Assembly (NCBI GenBank): GCA_963575745.1
Contig: CAUYUJ010003570.1
Coordinates: 520,053 to 584,052 of the forward strand
Direction: 5' to 3'
Length of the DNA stretch: 64,000 nucleotides
Origin: Prorocentrum cordatum
Taxonomy: Eukaryota; Sar; Dinophyceae; Prorocentrales; Prorocentraceae
Position numbers and translations under genes: made by a program
Part shown: one piece after another, positions 51,901-59,937 of the stretch
How the letters are laid out: each line of letters opens with the position of its first letter
Numbering within the stretch: the first letter of the stretch is position 1
The notes under the pieces: generated by a model
The model's input: only the letters and a program-made list of their open reading frames with translations
Told to the model about the DNA's origin: nothing
The model's database searches: none

Positions 51901-52446
51901 GTCATGGGAGCAGTAGCACTCGTGGCCATACTGCATCTGAAACATCATCTCGGGCAACTTCTTCAGGAGCGCCCGGTGCGAGCTGGTCGTGAGCTTGATG
52001 ATTGTTCGCCTGGCAGAGTCGAGCACTCCGCCCCAGCCGCTGCGACGAGCGACAGCAGCGGCCCGGGCCCCGTCGACGTCCTCCTTGCCCTCCTCCTCCG
52101 CCGCCTCATCCGCCTCCCGCTCCGCCCTCTGCTGGAGTCGGAGCCACTCCAACCCGGTGCTCTGCGCGTGCAGCACTCCGAGGTCTCCCGCGATCGGCCC
52201 CGCCTTGGTCGTGTAGTCCGTCTGGTAGTGCGCCATATTGATGGCGTCCATGAACACGGCCTCCAGGGAGTGCAAAACGTGCTCCCGCAGGCTGCCCGGC
52301 GGACCGCTGCCGCTCGCGCCAGCAGCTGAGGCGGAGGCGGCGGGCGAGGCAGGCGCGCTCGATGCAGGGCCGCCAGAGGCCGCGCTCGATGCGGCGCGGC
52401 CCGGCGCCCGCGACCTCGGCTCTGTCTCGACGGCTGATTCTGCCAC
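45916..52446 (-). CDS. Helitron-like protein copy B: Rep tyrosines, Pif1-type helicase and USP protease in one frame
   Basis: An open frame of 2,176 codons and the best evidence that the helicase and the protease are one polypeptide. In order: HYQTDYTTK, the YxxxYxxK Rep tyrosines (~73); Walker A GEGGTGKT (~735); VIVEEVSM Walker B (~817); GDFYQLGPV motif III (~867); VQTAQG motif [10 protein letters not shown] motif VI (~1205); a Gly/Ala/Arg-rich linker; USP/C19 domain with [19 protein letters not shown] (Cys ~1477), KQCDASEFFLAAL, CRRCAAC-type zinc ligands, SGHYYAY (His ~1742) and FDDS (Asp ~1758); a Pro/Ala linker; a Cys/His block CLARTWGD...QC...FCKRH (~1967-2000); a tail ending DPHRLG. Helicase motifs are complete, unlike copy A. 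The helicase would unwind DNA during rolling-circle transposition. The protease could remove ubiquitin from the transposase or host proteins, or process the polyprotein; this role is inferred. The first residue here is not a real start, because the upstream part is out of frame after a 62-bp duplication. Confidence 0.87.
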   Translation of the reverse strand: MAESAVETEPRSRAPGRAASSAASGGPASSAPASPAASASAAGASGSGPPGSLREHVLHSLEAVFMDAINMAHYQTDYTTKAGPIAGDLGVLHAQSTGLEWLRLQQRAEREADEAAEEEGKEDVDGARAAAVARRSGWGGVLDSARRTIIKLTTSSHRALLKKLPEMMFQMQYGHECYCSHDTWTLYCKGIVALAFQASHAVHEKRDDFWTDPRAEDIEVDQPAAGEEDGEGGGGIMDALGEGRATLRAEVVNGVVGEGAGAGAAGEGQPEQEQQQQAVEYRARQEHDMKMDCLHRGDREPLKSMGMYHYAMYVYTAQANPLHFDAQDFETYAFADSHPAAASRVQKLRVGAPFRVPKFFGFAMPSKEKEEEVNALFKSVIFRPLQPAEKGAAAWAPYRAGVDASGKHKPAWEEWWAKQVALSRQYELCERRAGKWFTIEDIDLDRGSEEGPGHFAQRPSAAEFMARWTVQVATNLDVEAEAKGRPRIKTRPEAKDFVYSELQPAENRPAGEADEEEGAGAGGGAFDGFAEEVDEGEADEAWAAHRQKARFAVPDSEVPAVAQLEQIRGSSQSLVYKNIFLEGYARDHKPQPAAASTGRQTGFGGLDLGDSQFEEGKAQQKEAFRYRKKGAEGLPGDGDGGGGLAGSAPAALVPGRPPAPAVAGDEKRPPRARDIAQRLLDEWATRADNPVTFNKEQKAVVALVVGQVEAIVAYEEDLRSGKSPKPVEQMALLLHGEGGTGKTEVVKLLRRLFAEVFGKGSEIAVASSNSAARVIGGETIHSGFGLSGQQALTIARLSGQKVEDDFVDRMNALKAVIVEEVSMVPPALLGAASFRMCKARKATHNCDVDLYMERGHMFGKAPIVMFLGDFYQLGPVSGKGKRSSLLQREAPDQWVHVRNGQSIFLDGVTHAMFLYETHRFKDRLVTPHAPCPFMPGFLKTMREGKKFTAEQKRVVQGWVVRPGKNDKRLQDPAVKDGFEMGIAWEAVHRQMQYRAVREAREKGQMLLYVQAVDLPPAPTAFGEEHYKAMLQVPNVNNTGHLIGMCPLYIGMRVRLTVKLSAKHQIVQDAVGVVKDVRFHPREFETPGADWREKKTHDAHRLGYYRCKRLPRGVLVKFDDFTEDLGFGAGVVQIAPHRASWEWNHHYYEDDGERKLRKVKVTRYQIPLLPEKVRTVQTAQGLGMDAATMVLQKPMNMGADDWWLHLYVMLSRVRVAHRVLVYNLPPWEILQRGPPQYVREGVQRFESRIFKASYEIAKQRAQEYGWDVGDGPAGRGNPESSSAPAPPTVPRASPPGPPRAVGSSAGVGDEVGDDDDDDDATGSAPSDGEVAPAASVQTPLPSHALRPGQALTVPPAYIAPDAGPAGRGRGRGRGGDATATADAAAAPSTGSAASRGRGRGGAGRGAGRGTVVPRDLWGEMFRAAATVGDGAEPPELRPLDRDLCMAAYGVSQEEVTRELQWHCGRGSGVGIANLGNTCFVSSVAQVLLRLAPFRRLLHEHGRCPLGADSCAACALGAQAAALSVQGVDAVAPLAIAARKGLFGEREFAEFDQQGRPKQCDASEFFLAALHAVTAAEHPVCTAGGAHGQRSVLQQHVCGIAFRQRRRCAACTASSDKGEIKTFLKVVPSELLGPDYRGPCDLEELIRLELRHVGEPGQGCPAHAHLDDAQRAAAGVCQGIRVYTGNRWERSPPVLFVIVQRVIGEWYDRRPVRFPQILRPVDSECEYDFSGVVVHQGESATSGHYYAYASVGVNEYAKFDDSTVHLQTWAQIARNHQVHMGAYVFAYVRRAGPRGGGGGRAAAGSAGGAGGSAGAGPSGAPPAPPTAPLGHAGGRAAGSAGSGDGGGGAASSTSAAPSAPPSAPAGQQASGGEPLGKRRRAGGGDPGAGDGDPGASGQPQPPLRRGKKRGLSPPALGSTGGEDDDAGRASGVPSAGPAPAAVEPGVGAPPADREWHRFTPKTIDERKCLARTWGDGVGAQCRSFPAEGCGVFCKRHFGQQGAKGWHGRVDGAIPEAKLKEFQERAARSASGAVSAPVVPAAGTLPEASPAAAPPEVFAQGGFEGAREAAASEGAGDAGAHCGASAPSVGGGGGATTRIVAGVVVRVGAGAGTAPTEPPRPQARPRIATIGIPDVEAHEKAQQAREAETARRRREEGERGRVTDRTGVDLPRSDPHRLG

Positions 52447-53578
52447 GCTCCGCGCGCAGGTCGCTGTAGTAGCCCAGGCCCTGCTCCCCCTCGACGGCTG
52501 ATTCTGCCAGCTCGCGCTCCGCGCGCAGGTCGCTGTAGTAGCCCAGGCCCTGCTCCCCCTTTTTGAACACGAACCCAGGCCGGCTGCCGTCGTAACAGGA
52601 AGCCGCGCAGAAGCTCGCGGTGTCCTCGCCCTGTGGATCTGCCGGCCCGACTGCCTGCTTTACGCCGCTTTGTTCCGGCGTCGGCGGAGGCGGCGGACCC
52701 AGGTCATACGCATCGACCAAATCGAACACATCTTCATCGCCCCCACCCATGTCCCAGATGTCCCCCGCGTCGGGATCGTCCATCGTGGTGGTCGGCGCCC
52801 CGCCGAGCAAGCCGCCTCCCCTGGGCAGGCCGAGGCGGCGGCCCACGGGCAGGCGCGCCCCCCCCGCCGCAGGCGCGCGCACCGACCCCTCGCCCGCTCC
52901 GCCCACGCCCTGAGTTGCGGCCGACACCCCTGATTCCGTGGAACCTCCGCTCTGCCCGGCGCCCTCGTCGCAACCGGTGCCGCCAGTCTCGGCCCCAGCC
53001 AGCGCCTCCGACGCGTCGCCGACCGGCTCGGCGAACGCACCAGGCTCCGGAGGCGGCGGCACGGCCGGGTCGACGTCGGCCGCGGACGCGCCCCCGACGC
53101 TGTCGTCGCCGGGCAGGTCGAGCACCACGCGGTCCAGACACTGGACGTCCAGGTTGCTCCGCAGACACACCTGGCCCACAGGGTTCGTGCTCCCGTGGTA
53201 CGGGTGGTACCGCACCACGTCGACGCGACCAGCTCTGCCGTACCGGTTGCAGCGGTGCGCCCACGGGCCGTAGCCTTCAGCCGGAACGTCGCCCAGATCC
53301 AGGCGCTCGCCAGGCGGGTTCCACTGCCCCTCCTCCAACGGGCCGCACGCGTACTGAACCTTCGCACCTTCCGGAAGCACCAAATCCTTCCCCTTGCGCA
53401 GGCGCCGCCAGACGAGAGAGGCGGCCGGGCGCTTCCTGGACGGGTGGCTGTACACCGCAGTCTCGTACTCGTGGTAGAAGCCAAGCCGGCACACCTTGCA
53501 GTGCTGAGGCACATCGTCGTTCGTCTTGTGCTTCCAGCACGTGGACCGCACCTGTGCAGGTGGCCACGGATGATACAC
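52106..53578 (-). pseudogene. Copy B, zinc-type block and linker of the Rep region (frameshifted piece)
   Basis: Matches copy A residues ~2,220-2,560. It contains CWKHK...QHCKVCRLGFYHEY, a Cys/His block usual between the two Rep motifs of Helitrons, VRYHPYHGSTNPVGQVCL, and a long Gly/Ala/Pro-rich stretch. Near the end the phrase EQGLGYYSDLRAER occurs twice because of a ~62-bp tandem duplication (about 52432-52561), which throws the frame out relative to the 52446 ORF. Confidence 0.75.
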
Positions 53579-53922
53579 TTGCGCGCGTCCCGCGCGAAGC
53601 AGCCCGCCCAGGTGCGCGCCTCCTCGTCCGGGCGGTCCGCCAAGTGCATGGCCGCGGTGCCGCCCGCGCGCTCGCGGTACGCAGGCTTGCGGCGGTACTG
53701 CGGCTGCAGCGTCACGTGCGCACCCGTGAGAGGCTCGCCAAAGACCGCCGTGTACTGTGCCCGCTGCTCATGGGGATCGGGCTCTGGATCTGCACACGGC
53801 GCGAACGGGCGCTGCCGGCGCGGACCCTCAATTGCGGGCTGCTCCTGCAGCATCGCTCGCTCCTCTCCGAGATCGATCTTCATCATGGCCGCAACCTCGT
53901 TCCGCAGCTCTTCTGTGGACAT
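52660..53922 (-). pseudogene. Copy B, short in-frame Rep piece (53540-53922)
   Basis: Only the first ~125 residues are the real reading: STEELRNEVAAMMKIDLGEE to CIIRGHLHRCGP match copy A. Beyond about 53545 this frame is a shadow and the true reading moves to the 53578 ORF. It is separated from the piece upstream by a 1-bp loss near 53925. Confidence 0.65.
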
Positions 53923-54944
53923 TTCTTGTCATCACGGACAGAGCGGCGCCCCGCGTCGTACTCCGGCTTGAGAAGCTTCCCGAGCTGACGGCGCGAAGCG
54001 CCAGCGATCGTATGGTACTGCAAGGAGAGGTCGTCCTCCTCCAGCTTCCCGTCCGCGAACGCGAGACGTCGATCCCGCGGGGCGAGCGGAAGCGGCGGCA
54101 GCCACTCCCGCCCGCCCCGCCCGTCCAAGCCCAGCTGCCGGCCCACCTCCTCCGCCGCGTCGAACTGCACGCTGCCGACCCGGGCGAGCACGGCCTCCCT
54201 CCACTTCCTCAGACGCCCCTCGAGGCCTTCGACGTCCCCCGAGCGCAGCTTCGCGAGGAACGCGCCAGTCATCGGGTGCAGGCGCCACAGTGGATGTGCG
54301 GATGGATGCCGCCGCGCCCCTGCGACTCCACGGGGCCGAAGTACGCGCGGACGAGCCCGAACGCTCCACACGCCCCCGTGGCGGCCACGCCGTCGGAGAC
54401 GCCCGTGGCCCCGCGCTGCGGCGTGGCGCCGACGACATGCTCCAGGAACAGTTCCAGCATGAGGTTCGTGACCATGGCCTGCGACACCGGGTCTGCGGCC
54501 ACCCGCCGCAGCATCTCCCGCGTCGAGGGCATCACGGGAGAGGTCTCCTCCAGCAGCCGCCATTGCTGCACGGAGGCGCCCTCGTACATCAGGGACACCA
54601 TCAGATTCCGAGTGTCCGCGATGTTCGGCGTCGTGAACACCAGGGGCGGACCAAAGAGCCGGGTGTAGCTGGTACTGATGTGCCGCAGCGTGGTCCGGTG
54701 CGCGTCGGAGCCGACGACATCGCGGTTGCTGAGCAGCATGCTGCGCAGCGCGCTCTTGACGTTCCGGGGCACGCCCTCGTGGCCCAGGGCCTGCTTCAGG
54801 CCCGCCCCCCTGCCGAGCTCGGCCACGACCAGCGCCAGATCCTCCGGCGTCAAAGCGGCCAGGTCCGCGATGCTTTCCCCGAGGCGGTGCTTGCGCACGA
54901 ATAACCTGGCCGACTGAATGATTGCCTTTCTGCGCCAGAGGCAA
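53883..54944 (-). pseudogene. Copy B, piece just after the HUH motif (53930-54290)
   Basis: The true reading is WRLHPMTGAFLAKLRSGDVE to about SVRDDKK, matching copy A residues ~1,980-2,090. It begins where the upstream frame is lost by a 1-bp deletion (CACAGTGGATG against CACAGGTGGATG in copy A), immediately after the codons of the HUH motif. Confidence 0.65.
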
Positions 54945-57900
54945 TACTGGGCCGTGAGCAGGTCTGCGTGGCGACGCCAGCGCGGCACGGGCGACTCAGA
55001 CGCGGCGGGCGCCTTCGCAGCGTCGGGCGCGGGCGCCCGCGCAGCGTCGGGCGCCGAGACGTCGTCGGGGACCACGTACTCGAGCTCCTCGCGAGCCATG
55101 AGGCACCGGCACCACTCGTCGTACGTCAACTTTGCGTCCCTCTCGAGTCCGAAGACGCCGTCCCCATACGGAAACGCGACAGGGTCGAAGGCGCTCCAGA
55201 AGCCGGTCGAGAACATGCTGACAGGCTCGGTTCCAGTGGGCACGACGACCCGCACCGCGCGCCTCGCACCCCCGGCCTCGGCGCCCCCGGCCGGCGCGCC
55301 GCCGCCGCCGCCGCCGCCGCCGGCCGCGCGCTTCCCGGCAACTCCTGGAGGAGGCCGCGTGGCCTGAATCTTCTGCTCCGTCTGCTCCAACTTCTTTGTG
55401 AGCGCCTCCTTCTTGCAGTTGGCGAGCAACTTCGCAGCCTTGCGGGCCTCTTCCGCGGCCTCCGCCAAGCGCCGGTCGAGATCTCGGTCCTGGAAATTCT
55501 CCATGCCGTCGAACTGCCGCGTTTCTGCCTCCGCGCGCTGCTTCTCGCGCGCAATCTCCTCCGCCCTCTGGAGGCTGAGGTGCACATTCGCCCACTGCTT
55601 GTCCAGATCGGCCATAATGTCGGCGTCCGCGACGGCGGCGCAGTACTCGCCTTCTTCGACACCCTCGCCGCCCTCTCCCTCGCCAGCCTCGCCCTCGTCG
55701 CCCTCTGCATCCTCCCCACCAGCGCCAGTAGCGTCCTCACCGCTGGCCCCCGCCTCGCCCTCTGCCTCGCCCCCGCCGTCTGCCGCCGCGTTCGCGTCGC
55801 CCTCCGCGCTCGCAGCGCCTGCACTCGTCCGCTTCGGCGGGGCCGAGCCCACGCCGGGCTGCACGGCATCGGCCGGGCCCTCCTGGCGAGCGTCGCCACC
55901 CTCACCCCCCACGGCCACGAACGCCGCGAGACAGCGAGGCAGGCCCAGGAGCGAGGAGCCGTCGCCATCGCCGTCGCCCTCGGGGTCCGCAAAGTTTCGC
56001 GCTGCCTCTTCGTCCCACCGCACTGCGGCGTACTGCTCGTTCGTGTCGCGGAGGTAATCGTAAGCGCGCTTGAAATCGTCGAGGGGCACGCCGAGCTCCT
56101 CCAGCCGCGCCTTCTGCAGGGTGGCGGGATCGGAACCCGCGAAGACAATCTGCACAAACTCGACAAGATCGCTCTCCCGCGGCGGCAGCGACAGCACCTG
56201 CCGACCGCCGTCCGCCTGCGGGAACGCCACGAAGTTCCCCACGTACGCCTTGTTCTGCTGGTCGATTGGAGCCCACTGGCCAGAATCGGCCTTGCAGTTG
56301 AACCGCCGCACGATGCCCCGCGCGATGGGCAGCAGAAGCTTCGCGCCCAGCGTGAGATTCCGCAGCGGCAGTGGCAGCCGCCCGATCCAGAGGTCGTTGG
56401 CCAGCGCGCAGGTCGGCATCGTGGGCAACCTCTTGATGAGCGCGCCGTGACACCCTGCACAGATGGGCACCTTCTGCTTCGTGTCGGCCACGAGCACTCC
56501 GTCTGACTGGCGCCTGTCAATCGTGAAGCACTTCTTGTGCAAGAGCCACAGCTTCCCGTCTGGGCCAGGGTCGCGCACTGCGGACGCCTCCAGCTCCTCG
56601 AGGGGGATGCCGCCCGGGCGCCCGACGCCGTCGGGGCCCTCGCGCACGAAGCGCCACCGGGCGTGGTACCGTGCCGGGTCCAGCAGCGCGTGGGCGCGCT
56701 GCCGCTGCGTCAGGCGCATGGCCTGAGCCTGCGCGCCTGCGGCCTCGGATGCCTCTCCCCTCGCCGCCTCGAGCTCGGCGCGCGCGGGCGGCTTCGGCAC
56801 CTCGTCGCAGAGCAGCGAACGCTCCCCGGCGCCGGCCGGCTGCTGCCAGAAGTGCACGCGGTGCAGCTCGTCCGCCCAGTGGAGACGAGCGCAGACGCAG
56901 CAGGCGACCCTCGAGCGCACGGCGCGGCGACTCTGCCCGGGCTCGGGCCCCTCGACGTCCGACGCCGCCGGCGCAGCGCCCAGCGCGTCCAAGTCCACGG
57001 GCGGCATGTCCACGCCCGCGGGCGGCACGGCCCCGTCCGCGCCTGGCGGCTTCCACCAGGCGCTCGGCGCGTCCGGCGCGGCAGCGGCGGCGGCGGCCTC
57101 CCCCGAATCGGCGGGCGCTGCGCAGGCCGGCCAGTCGTGAGACCCCGTGACGAGGTGCTCCGAGAAAGCCTCCACGCACTGCCGCCACTCCTGGGGCCTC
57201 ACGGGCCGCACGTCGTCGTCCTGCTGGGGCCACTGCTCGGCCAGGTAGAACAGACGCTTCCTGTACTCCGGCCACCCGTGGTGCTTTTCGTCCACGTGCT
57301 TTCTGAAGCCGGCATGCGTGGCGAAGTTCTTGTCGCAAAGGCGGCACGGGAACGGCGGGAGAGCCTCCGGGGCCTCTTTAAACGCCCGCAGAGGGCCGCG
57401 CTCGTCACACGGGAGGGCCACATACTTGGTCTGGAGCCTGGGCACGCGCGCCTTGCGAGCGGCAGCGATGGCCGGGGTCGGCGCGGGCGGGGCGCCGCCG
57501 GCCTGCGTCTCGCGCTTCCGCGCCTCCTGCACGGCCATGTCGTACCGTTCCGGGCACTCGCGGGTCAGGGAGCTGTGGCCCTTGTCCGGGTCCCACAGCC
57601 CGAGAGTTCGCTGCTCGGGTCTGCCATGGCTCCCACAGAACTGCCCTTCGCCTTTGCAAGGAGTCCGGCACTGCGCGAGCAAGGACACGCAACGGTGCTG
57701 GCGCCAGACGCGCGCGCGGCACCTGCCAGCGACGCACGGCGCGGGGTCCAGGAGCCACGCCGGCAGGGTGCCCTCCTCGCTCACGTGGGGGTCATCCAGA
57801 GCCACGTTCACCTCCACGTCCCCTGCCTTCACTGTCTTCCCTCTGAGACGCTCCTCCTCTTCCGTCCGCAGCCGCTCCTGCTGCAACCGCTCCTGGTCCT

Positions 57901-59692
57901 TTCTCTCCGCCCCGCGAGTCCGCGGCCCTGGGCCCTCGGGAGCTGGCCTCTTGGGTCCGCCGCCGAGCAGCCGACCCGCGCCCCCGCCCGCGCCCCCGTC
58001 GCCGTCGCCGCCCGCGCCACCGTCGCCCGGCCCCCGCGCGCCAGAGCCCGACCCAGACGCTGGTCCACCGCCCGCACCGCTGCCCGAAGAAGGCCCGCCG
58101 CCGCCGCCGCCCCCCGAAGAGTCGTCGCCGCCGGCCCCTCCTCCCACCACCTCATCCCCGCACCCCGCCAGCCGCAGCCAGTCGCTGCATGTTCGGTCCC
58201 ACCAGATGCGCACGAATTCCTGCGAATACTTCGTCGCCACCCTTGCAACGCCCCGCGCGAGCTTCGCTTCCTTGAAATCGGGCTCCCCGCGCCGATCGGC
58301 GAACGCGTCCGGCCAGACACCGCCGTGACGGGCACGGAAATCGTCGAGGGCAATCAGAGCGCGCCTGTCCGTGTCTGTAAGCGCCGCGTCCTTCTCCACC
58401 GCGGCGAGCAACGCGGGGTCCCTCTCGAGCGCAGCGAGCAGGCGCTGCTGGTCCAGGTCCCAGTGCCCCGCGGCGAGGTTCCACGTCAAGCCCACGCCCG
58501 CCCGCTCCCGGTGCACGAAAGCCGCCACCTGCCGCGCCGCCTGAGGCTTCAGCTTGAGGAGCTGCTGCCAGACGGGCCACTCGGGGATCGCCTGCGGCTT
58601 CAGGTCCGCCAAGTACACGGGCGGCTTCAGGTCGCCACTCGGGGACCGCCGCGCGCCCTCCGCGGCCTCCACCCGGTACATGATGTCGCGGTCGCCCTCG
58701 AGCTGCTGCAAGCGCGCGGCCAGGGCGTCGCCCATGCGAGCGACGCCGCCGCGCGCGCGGCACCAGGCACGCAACAGCCAGAGCTCCGCGGGCACGTCGC
58801 CCGGCTCGCCCGTGTAGTAGCCGCGCCGCCCCTGGGGGCACGTGTCGGCGGGGAAGCCCGACTCCACGGCCTCGGAGAAGAACGCACCACCATGGCCGGC
58901 CCACGATTTCGGAATACCGAAGACGCGCGGCCACGGCGCCAGCCTGCTCCCGTCGGGCCCCGCGCGCTGGTACCAGGGCTCCAGGGCGGGTCGCTGGTCG
59001 TGCTTCACGCTCGCTTCGCAGTTGTCCTGGTGAAAGCACTCGTTCTCCAGCAGCAGACCGCGGAACTCAGCGAATCCGTTCTCCCCCCTCGCCGCGCACC
59101 GGGCCGCCTGCTTTCGCCGCACGGCGCGGGCGCGCTCCGCTTCCACCGCCTCGCGCTTCGCCGCCAAACTGGGCAGCTTCTTCTTCGACGTGATATGCAG
59201 CCTCTCACACCACGAAGTGACCTCCTCGTCGCTCATCACGTCCCCTCCGCCCCGCTCGCGCTCGAACTCCTGCTGGCACTTGTAGCAGAGGAAATCAGAG
59301 GCGAGGCGCAGGAGCACGCTGCCGTGCACCGGGGCGCCAGGTGCGCCAGGTGCGCCGTCCAGCCGCGCCTGCTCTGCGTACCGCGCCTGGCGAGTCGCCT
59401 CGCGCACCTCCCCAGGCCTCCAGACCTCTCCCTCGGCGGCGTCCAGCGACGGCAGCGGCGGCGCGCGGACCGGCCCCAGTTTGCCGTCGTCGCGGAGCGG
59501 CGCGCGCCAGAGCAGCGGCTCGCGACGGCAGCAGACCCAGACCTCGCGCTCCACGCCCTCCTGCTCGAGCCGGTCGAGCAGGCGCTGCCACTGCTCCCAG
59601 GGCTCCCGCACGTCCGAATTGGGCACGGGCGTGCGGCGCAGCAGCTCGGGGTCGGCCTTGCGCAGGCGCCGGATCGCCTGCGACCGCGCCAC
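54269..59692 (-). CDS. Helitron-like protein copy B: zinc fingers, DUF6570-like region and Rep start
   Basis: 1,807 codons, nearly collinear with residues ~195-1980 of copy A. In order: FLCYKCQQEF (~138); a Cys/His block RCRARVW...QC...FCGSHG; Ser/Gly-rich linkers; CRLCDKNF...HVDEKH (~782-804), a canonical C2H2 finger (C-x2-C-x12-H-x4-H) that copy A has lost; CCVCARLHW; ICAGCHGAL...LWIGRLP, DUF6570-like; acidic linker; FGPPLVFTTPNIADTRN; VESQGRGGIHPHIH, the HUH motif, at the very end (~1798). The frame then fails through a 1-bp deletion. Upstream it joins a piece in another frame near 59715. The Rep domain would nick and rejoin single-stranded element ends; the zinc-finger motifs may bind DNA. 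Confidence 0.85.
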   Translation of the reverse strand: MARSQAIRRLRKADPELLRRTPVPNSDVREPWEQWQRLLDRLEQEGVEREVWVCCRREPLLWRAPLRDDGKLGPVRAPPLPSLDAAEGEVWRPGEVREATRQARYAEQARLDGAPGAPGAPVHGSVLLRLASDFLCYKCQQEFERERGGGDVMSDEEVTSWCERLHITSKKKLPSLAAKREAVEAERARAVRRKQAARCAARGENGFAEFRGLLLENECFHQDNCEASVKHDQRPALEPWYQRAGPDGSRLAPWPRVFGIPKSWAGHGGAFFSEAVESGFPADTCPQGRRGYYTGEPGDVPAELWLLRAWCRARGGVARMGDALAARLQQLEGDRDIMYRVEAAEGARRSPSGDLKPPVYLADLKPQAIPEWPVWQQLLKLKPQAARQVAAFVHRERAGVGLTWNLAAGHWDLDQQRLLAALERDPALLAAVEKDAALTDTDRRALIALDDFRARHGGVWPDAFADRRGEPDFKEAKLARGVARVATKYSQEFVRIWWDRTCSDWLRLAGCGDEVVGGGAGGDDSSGGGGGGGPSSGSGAGGGPASGSGSGARGPGDGGAGGDGDGGAGGGAGRLLGGGPKRPAPEGPGPRTRGAERKDQERLQQERLRTEEEERLRGKTVKAGDVEVNVALDDPHVSEEGTLPAWLLDPAPCVAGRCRARVWRQHRCVSLLAQCRTPCKGEGQFCGSHGRPEQRTLGLWDPDKGHSSLTRECPERYDMAVQEARKRETQAGGAPPAPTPAIAAARKARVPRLQTKYVALPCDERGPLRAFKEAPEALPPFPCRLCDKNFATHAGFRKHVDEKHHGWPEYRKRLFYLAEQWPQQDDDVRPVRPQEWRQCVEAFSEHLVTGSHDWPACAAPADSGEAAAAAAAPDAPSAWWKPPGADGAVPPAGVDMPPVDLDALGAAPAASDVEGPEPGQSRRAVRSRVACCVCARLHWADELHRVHFWQQPAGAGERSLLCDEVPKPPARAELEAARGEASEAAGAQAQAMRLTQRQRAHALLDPARYHARWRFVREGPDGVGRPGGIPLEELEASAVRDPGPDGKLWLLHKKCFTIDRRQSDGVLVADTKQKVPICAGCHGALIKRLPTMPTCALANDLWIGRLPLPLRNLTLGAKLLLPIARGIVRRFNCKADSGQWAPIDQQNKAYVGNFVAFPQADGGRQVLSLPPRESDLVEFVQIVFAGSDPATLQKARLEELGVPLDDFKRAYDYLRDTNEQYAAVRWDEEAARNFADPEGDGDGDGSSLLGLPRCLAAFVAVGGEGGDARQEGPADAVQPGVGSAPPKRTSAGAASAEGDANAAADGGGEAEGEAGASGEDATGAGGEDAEGDEGEAGEGEGGEGVEEGEYCAAVADADIMADLDKQWANVHLSLQRAEEIAREKQRAEAETRQFDGMENFQDRDLDRRLAEAAEEARKAAKLLANCKKEALTKKLEQTEQKIQATRPPPGVAGKRAAGGGGGGGGAPAGGAEAGGARRAVRVVVPTGTEPVSMFSTGFWSAFDPVAFPYGDGVFGLERDAKLTYDEWCRCLMAREELEYVVPDDVSAPDAARAPAPDAAKAPAASESPVPRWRRHADLLTAQYCLWRRKAIIQSARLFVRKHRLGESIADLAALTPEDLALVVAELGRGAGLKQALGHEGVPRNVKSALRSMLLSNRDVVGSDAHRTTLRHISTSYTRLFGPPLVFTTPNIADTRNLMVSLMYEGASVQQWRLLEETSPVMPSTREMLRRVAADPVSQAMVTNLMLELFLEHVVGATPQRGATGVSDGVAATGACGAFGLVRAYFGPVESQGRGGIHPHIHCGACTR

Positions 59693-59937
59693 GTTGTCCT
59701 GCGCCGTGGCCGCGTCGCGCCCAGGGCGACGTCCCGCAGCCGCTCAAGTCCCGCCACCTGCCGCTGCAGCTCCGCCTCCGGCGCCTCCCCCGCGAAGAAC
59801 CTCGGCAAGACAGGCACCCACGACAGCATGCAGGTCGCCAGCACGTACCGCACGAAATCCTCGAGCTCCTCGCCGACGCCCGCGGGCAGCTCCCCCTCGT
59901 CCGCCATGCCCCGCGGCTCTTCGTCCGCGTCCGCCAT
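59236..59937 (-). pseudogene. Copy B, short linking piece (59715-59937)
   Basis: The first ~74 residues (EELEDFVRYVLATCMLSWVP, ERLRDVALG) match copy A just after the Glu-rich linker. The reading then shifts near 59715 into the 59692 frame. The rest of this ORF is a shadow. Confidence 0.65.

Noticed and set aside
53883-54904. Overlapping plus-strand frames over the damaged Rep region of copy B
   Set aside because: The minus-strand pieces show residue-level agreement with copy A; the plus-strand ones show nothing recognisable.
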